Of a DNA stretch of 64,000 nucleotides, positions 60,209-64,000 are shown in pieces. The first letter of the stretch is position 1. Every line of letters starts with the position of its first letter. Under the pieces are notes generated by a model. The model had not been told where the DNA came from, searched no databases, and saw nothing but the letters and a program-made list of their open reading frames with translations. Source of the DNA: an uncultured Bacteriovorax sp. (GTDB taxonomy: Bacteria > Bdellovibrionota > Bacteriovoracia > Bacteriovoracales > Bacteriovoracaceae). Where the stretch lies: contig CAMLMH010000011.1 of NCBI GenBank assembly GCA_946481315.1, positions 1 to 64,000 of the forward strand, in the 5' to 3' direction. The position numbers were made by a program, and so were the translations under genes.

Positions 60209-61470
60209 GTGCATCTCTGGCCATTATCGGTATTGTCAGTTTGGCGGCAATCGGGGTTCCGCTTTTTGTTATTATGTCACTGGCAGCACTGGTTGCCTTC
60301 ACATACAGTGGAGTAGAGGTCTCCGCAGTCGCGCAGGAAATATACCGGATTGCAGCGGCTCCCACCTTAATGACCATTCCGCTTTTTACTTTTGCCGGTT
60401 ATCTGATGGCCGAAAGTAAATCGCCTCAAAGATTACTTCGTCTGGCGGAGACAGGACTGGGCTGGATGCCGGGTGGGATTTCCATCGTTGCCCTGGTGGT
60501 CTGTGCTTTTTTCACTGCTTTTACCGGTGCTTCAGGAGTCACCATTATCGCTCTTGGCGGATTAATTTATCCAATTCTGGTCAAGGATGGTTATTCTGAA
60601 AAATATACTTTAGGAACGATAACTGCTTCGGGATCCCTGGGATTGCTATTTCCTCCTTCGCTTCCGATCATTCTATATGGGTTAGTTGCTAAAGTTGATA
60701 TCGATAAACTATTCAAAGCAGGATTGATCCCTGGACTTGTCATTATGGTCATTCTTTCTCTCTGGGCTATCTATAATAGCCCCAAAACTGCAGCGGCAAA
60801 ACATAAGTTCGTTCTCAGAAATTTTTTAATTGCACTTAAAGAAGCCTGGCTGGAAGCGCTGCTGCCTGTCCTTGTATTGGTCGGTATTTATGGTGGATTC
60901 GTAACGGTAACCGAAGCTGCAGCTTTCACCGCACTTTACGTTTTTGTGATCGAAGTGTTTATATATCGCGACCTCTCTTTCATGAAAGATGTTCCGCGAG
61001 TCATTGTGGATTCAATGAGCCTGGTAGGGGGGATCCTTCTGATTCTCTGTTGCGCACTGGGATTTACGAACTACCTGGTTGATGAAGAAATTCCACTGAA
61101 AATCTTTGCGCTGATGAAGGAATTCATCCATGACAAGTATACATTTCTCTTATTCCTGAATTTATTTTTGTTAGTAGTCGGATGTTTAATGGATATTTTT
61201 TCGGCAATTGTGGTTGTTGTACCACTCATTATCCCGATTGCCACCGACTTTGGGATTGATCCTATTCACCTGGCGATGATCTTCCTGGCTAATTTGGAAA
61301 TCGGATATCTCACACCACCAGTGGGAATTAACCTCTTCATCAGCAGTTTTCGCTTTAACAGGCCGATAACTGAAATGTATCGTGTCTCGTTACCTTTTTT
61401 GATCTTATTGGTAATTGCGCTGTTGATTATTACTTATATACCTAGTCTGAGTTTATTCTGGTTTAATTGA
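60205..61470 (+). CDS. TRAP transporter large permease subunit (DctM family)
   Basis: 421 residues with about 12 membrane segments. Conserved motifs: PLFTFAGYLMAES, GASGVTIIALGGLIYPI, GTITASGSLGLLFPPSLPIILYG, VTEAAAFTALYVFVIEV, and the last GYLTPPVGINLFISS. It is the transport channel of the TRAP system. It ends one base into the next gene (TGATG), so the downstream secreted protein may be part of the unit. Confidence 0.92.
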   Translation: MSASLAIIGIVSLAAIGVPLFVIMSLAALVAFTYSGVEVSAVAQEIYRIAAAPTLMTIPLFTFAGYLMAESKSPQRLLRLAETGLGWMPGGISIVALVVCAFFTAFTGASGVTIIALGGLIYPILVKDGYSEKYTLGTITASGSLGLLFPPSLPIILYGLVAKVDIDKLFKAGLIPGLVIMVILSLWAIYNSPKTAAAKHKFVLRNFLIALKEAWLEALLPVLVLVGIYGGFVTVTEAAAFTALYVFVIEVFIYRDLSFMKDVPRVIVDSMSLVGGILLILCCALGFTNYLVDEEIPLKIFALMKEFIHDKYTFLLFLNLFLLVVGCLMDIFSAIVVVVPLIIPIATDFGIDPIHLAMIFLANLEIGYLTPPVGINLFISSFRFNRPITEMYRVSLPFLILLVIALLIITYIPSLSLFWFN

Positions 61471-63053
61471 TGATTTTAAAAACTTTCTTATTTTCACTGG
61501 CCCTTTTGTTTTCCTCGCTGGAAGCAAAAGAGCCTGTGCTTAACGAATACTATCTCAATGTCTATCTGGGGGAAAAGAAAACACCAAATTATCGGGGACC
61601 GCTTGATCCGCGAACGGAATTTTCTGATGTCCAGGGGGGATTAATCCTTTTAGATGATCTTTTTAATGACTCTTATCTCAATCGTGAAATTCAGACAGCT
61701 CCGTTTGATTTACATCACTATTGGTTTAAGGAAGTAGTAGAAAAGTCGACCTGTCCTGATGAAACTTTGAGTGCGAATATTGATTACATCCGTTATCTTT
61801 ATCGCTTGGTGACTATAAGTTATCTTTTTGAATCGATGAAGCTCAACCATAAACTTTCCAGCCAGCTTCAGGCAAAAAATAATTGTTCAATTGATTTTAA
61901 TACTTTGTTTGGAAAATGCAGTCCGAAAAGCGATGACATGAAAAAATTCCGGGACCGTGTATACGGAAAATTTGTCAATGAAATTTCCAAAGTAAAGTAC
62001 CAGCCATTTTCCAGAAGGGAAAAAGAGCAGTGGCATAATGAATTTGAAAAGTCGACATCTCTCACGACTGATCCGGTTTTCTCCCGTTTGCATGAGTGGT
62101 GTATCGGCAATAAAAAGAATTGCCGCTCATTGCCTGAACAGGACATCGAAGCAGCACTGGGGAATTTCTGTCAGACTGATATAGAAGTCATGCAGAAGTT
62201 ATGTTCTGAAAAAGATCAGATCTATGGTTTAAATCAAATTGAGAAAGCAACAGAACTCATCCGCAACTCAAATGCTTTTAATCTCATCAATCAAACAGGC
62301 ATGGGTGAAGAATGTCTGCGCCGCTATTCAAAACTTTTTTCAGGAAAAGAGATACCATATATAACATTGAATCGCATTTACCCTATGATTTATTCGTATC
62401 TACTAAAAACAGATTCGCGCTATCTGCAAGGGGAACTCTTTCTTCCAGGTGCATTAAAAGAATTTGATATGAAGGGGCTCAGTGACTTTTTAACGGCATT
62501 GAAACCACCTAAAATTGAACCTGTTGCCGTTAAGCCTAAGCCTAAACCGAAAGCACGGCCAAAGGTTGTTGCTCCTCCTCCGGTGACTGTAGAAAAACCA
62601 GTAGAAAAACCTGTAGTCGTAGAAACGCCCCCTGAGCCACCTAAATTATCCGAGTTTGAAACGAAAGCACTGATGGTAACAGCACAGGGGAAAGATCAGG
62701 CAGTGATTGATATGAATATTTTTCGGGATGATTTTGAATTTACGCCTGAGATGATGAGTGAGCTGGCAGCACCAATGAAAAAATTTCAAACTCGCGCTGC
62801 TTTAAACGACATGAAAGCATACGATCTGCTTGGAACGAAAGAAGCACCAGTTGGGCTGGTGTTTATTAAGTACATGCTGGATACTGATAATCACCAGGGA
62901 CTTTTTAATATGGTTACTGTGCTCGGTGAAAAATTTTATGTCGTTAATGATATAGAAAAAAAAGATGTACCGCTCTACATGCATTTAAAAAACGATGCCA
63001 GCACAAATAATCGCTGGCAGTTAGTTTTGCTTAAAGATCCACTGAAAAAATAA
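61470..63053 (+). CDS. Secreted Pro-rich protein at the end of the TRAP operon, unknown
   Basis: 527 residues. ATG at 61470 overlaps the TRAP permease stop. Signal peptide MILKTFLFSLALLFSSLEA. A large N-terminal domain (about 20-340) with eight or more Cys (STCPDE, NNCSID, GKCSPK, EWCIGNKKNCRSL, FCQTD, KLCSEK, EECLRR) suggests disulfide-stabilised structure. A Pro/Lys/Val linker (about 350-390, PKPKPKARPKVVAPPP...) leads to a C-terminal ~130-residue domain. No family recognised. Coupling to a TRAP importer is noteworthy. Confidence 0.7.
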   Translation: MILKTFLFSLALLFSSLEAKEPVLNEYYLNVYLGEKKTPNYRGPLDPRTEFSDVQGGLILLDDLFNDSYLNREIQTAPFDLHHYWFKEVVEKSTCPDETLSANIDYIRYLYRLVTISYLFESMKLNHKLSSQLQAKNNCSIDFNTLFGKCSPKSDDMKKFRDRVYGKFVNEISKVKYQPFSRREKEQWHNEFEKSTSLTTDPVFSRLHEWCIGNKKNCRSLPEQDIEAALGNFCQTDIEVMQKLCSEKDQIYGLNQIEKATELIRNSNAFNLINQTGMGEECLRRYSKLFSGKEIPYITLNRIYPMIYSYLLKTDSRYLQGELFLPGALKEFDMKGLSDFLTALKPPKIEPVAVKPKPKPKARPKVVAPPPVTVEKPVEKPVVVETPPEPPKLSEFETKALMVTAQGKDQAVIDMNIFRDDFEFTPEMMSELAAPMKKFQTRAALNDMKAYDLLGTKEAPVGLVFIKYMLDTDNHQGLFNMVTVLGEKFYVVNDIEKKDVPLYMHLKNDASTNNRWQLVLLKDPLKK

Positions 63054-63057
63054 AAAA

Positions 63058-63080
63058 CCCGCAGAAAGAACTCCTGCGGG
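63058..63080 (-). terminator. Terminator of the 63.1-63.8 kb lipoprotein gene
   Basis: CCCGCAG / CTGCGGG stem; on the minus strand it is followed by TTTTTTATTTTTT. It may also stop the opposite gene weakly. Confidence 0.8.
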
Positions 63081-63112
63081 CCGTTTAATGAAGGTATATG
63101 GAGAGGTAAGGC

Positions 63113-63763
63113 CTATTCGTATTTTTTCGCAACGGCCTTAAGCTGAGATTTAACTTGTTGACTCATGTCCAGCATCAGAAGAAGACCAGCGTTTTCACCA
63201 TTGGCATCTTCACCAACCAGTGAGATGTTACCAATGCGGTTAGACCCAGTATAATATCTTGCTGTAATGATCGAATTACCGATACCTAAGTTTTTAAGCG
63301 GGATAAATACACCAAAAACTTTTGGTCCAATGTAGAATCCCATATTTTTAAACTTCTCAATAGAGAAAGCTACTGCCGGAAGACGACCACCAGCTACACC
63401 TGGAAGTGAACGACCACCAGGAAGAGTTGCAGGATCGAGCATTTGCAGTTTAGTATCTAAAACGTCTTTTAAAGAAAGGTTGATTGCCATCAATGTTCCG
63501 GCAGACTGTAGATCCGGAGAAATTTCCAGATAGGAATTTGGATATTTCGGAATGTTGTAACGAAGTCCACCATCCAGCTGAATATTTTCAAAAACCATCG
63601 AGATTAAAACGTTGTCTTGAACTAAAGTAACAGACATTCCGTTAACACCCGGTACCTGGATGTTTTGTGAGCTGGTACCATCACCACATGAAGTTGTCAG
63701 TAGACCGAGGGAAACGACTGCTGAGAAAACGAGAGCTTTTGTTTTAGAGAACATTGTAGTCAT
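63113..63763 (-). CDS. Hypothetical lipoprotein
   Basis: 216 residues. Lipoprotein signal ending in LLTTSC (Cys about 26); SD AGGATC five bases before the ATG at 63763, with an alternative ATG three codons in. The mature protein is beta-rich (GMSVTLVQDNVLISMVFENI, KVFGVFIPLKNLGIGNSIITARYYTG) with a helical C-terminus. No family recognised. Has its own promoter and terminator. Confidence 0.72.
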   Translation of the reverse strand: MTTMFSKTKALVFSAVVSLGLLTTSCGDGTSSQNIQVPGVNGMSVTLVQDNVLISMVFENIQLDGGLRYNIPKYPNSYLEISPDLQSAGTLMAINLSLKDVLDTKLQMLDPATLPGGRSLPGVAGGRLPAVAFSIEKFKNMGFYIGPKVFGVFIPLKNLGIGNSIITARYYTGSNRIGNISLVGEDANGENAGLLLMLDMSQQVKSQLKAVAKKYE

Positions 63764-63862
63764 AGAGATCCTAATTTCTTGTTTTGCGATTTTTTCTTGC
63801 TCTTTTTAACTTCAACAGACGTACCGCTGAAAAACCACAAACGTTTCAATTTAATTAGGAGC

Positions 63863-63891
63863 AGATTACTAGGGAATTACACTGATCTCAA
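63863..63891 (-). promoter_or_regulatory. Promoter of the 63.1-63.8 kb lipoprotein gene
   Basis: On the minus strand TTGAGA (63886-63891) and TAATCT (63863-63868) are 17 bases apart, about 100 bases upstream of the start codon. Confidence 0.5.
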
Positions 63892-63928
63892 GAAATGCAA
63901 GCGTTCTTTAAATATTGCGAGGTTATGA

Positions 63929-63953
63929 AAAGGGCACTTTATTAAAAGTGCCC
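63929..63953 (-). terminator. Terminator-like hairpin near the right edge
   Basis: GGGCACTTT (63932-63940) and AAAGTGCCC (63945-63953) form a 9-bp stem; on the minus strand TTTT follows. It probably ends a minus-strand gene that starts beyond the window. Confidence 0.65.
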
Positions 63954-63966
63954 ATATTTTGTGTGA

Positions 63967-63999
63967 TTAGCAGTAAGATGTGAAAAAGTGATTAAAATG
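63967..63999 (-). CDS. Possible C-terminal end of a minus-strand gene running off the window
   Basis: Ten open codons (HFNHFFTSYC) and a TAA stop lie on the minus strand just before the hairpin at 63929-63953. Only position next to a terminator supports this; too short to identify. Confidence 0.25.
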   Translation of the reverse strand, partial: HFNHFFTSYC

Positions 64000-64000
64000 T

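Overview
The window looks like a chromosomal segment from a predatory or free-living member of the Bdellovibrionota, most likely the Bacteriovorax/Peredibacter side. This is inference. It rests on the moderate, AT-leaning base composition, the density of small secreted proteins and lipoproteins, a Lys-rich histone H1-like protein, nucleoside salvage genes, and three promoter-like sites resembling FliA (sigma-28) consensus, the sigma factor tied to the attack phase in Bdellovibrio. No rRNA, CRISPR array, insertion sequence or prophage is visible. Coding density is high and gene order mixes housekeeping genes with lineage-specific genes.

Layout. 1-4.6 kb: histone H1-like gene, miaB, a beta-barrel-like protein, a PF10023-type aminopeptidase lipoprotein, and a glutathione synthase. 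4.6-7.6 kb (minus): chemoreceptor with a secreted Cache-like protein, and a lipoprotein. 7.7-14 kb: a sigma-like protein and ZAS-motif membrane protein behind a perfect palindrome, a TonB-like protein, a degenerate sensor-kinase-like protein, and a 944-residue orphan. 14.2-21 kb: acidic protein, rsmD, aminotransferase, lipoprotein plus outer-membrane protein, PIN-PhoH ATPase, PilZ protein. 21.1-27.1 kb: response regulator and an 1850-residue pseudokinase/AAA/GAF/PAS/histidine kinase. 27-36 kb: peroxiredoxin, clpP, clpX, a four-gene DUF4266-DUF3570-ApbE-TlpA cassette, then lon. 36-38 kb: a secreted protein-arginine-deiminase-like enzyme and a Cys-rich partner. 38-51.8 kb: HD protein, tRNA-Val, a diiron oxygenase with its reductase, MarC, L,D-transpeptidase, App1-like phosphatase, nucleoside salvage operon (deoA-punA-cdd), RNase G, acetyltransferase. 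51.8-64 kb: eukaryotic-type ileS, FecR-like protein, maf, a small protein with a FliA-like promoter, a TatT-type TRAP transporter, a Pro-rich secreted protein, and a lipoprotein.

How genes may work together. Thymidine phosphorylase, purine nucleoside phosphorylase and cytidine deaminase form one minus-strand unit for salvaging (prey) nucleosides. ClpP, ClpX and Lon form the protease region common in Proteobacteria, here split by a redox/flavinylation cassette. The TRAP genes form a complete four-component importer. The response regulator overlaps the giant histidine kinase and is its likely partner. The most unusual items are the secreted PAD-like arginine deiminase, the sigma-like/ZAS pair with its 19-bp operator-like palindrome, the kinase domain lacking both catalytic aspartates, and the DUF4266 lipoprotein with a Gly-Cys tail beside ApbE.
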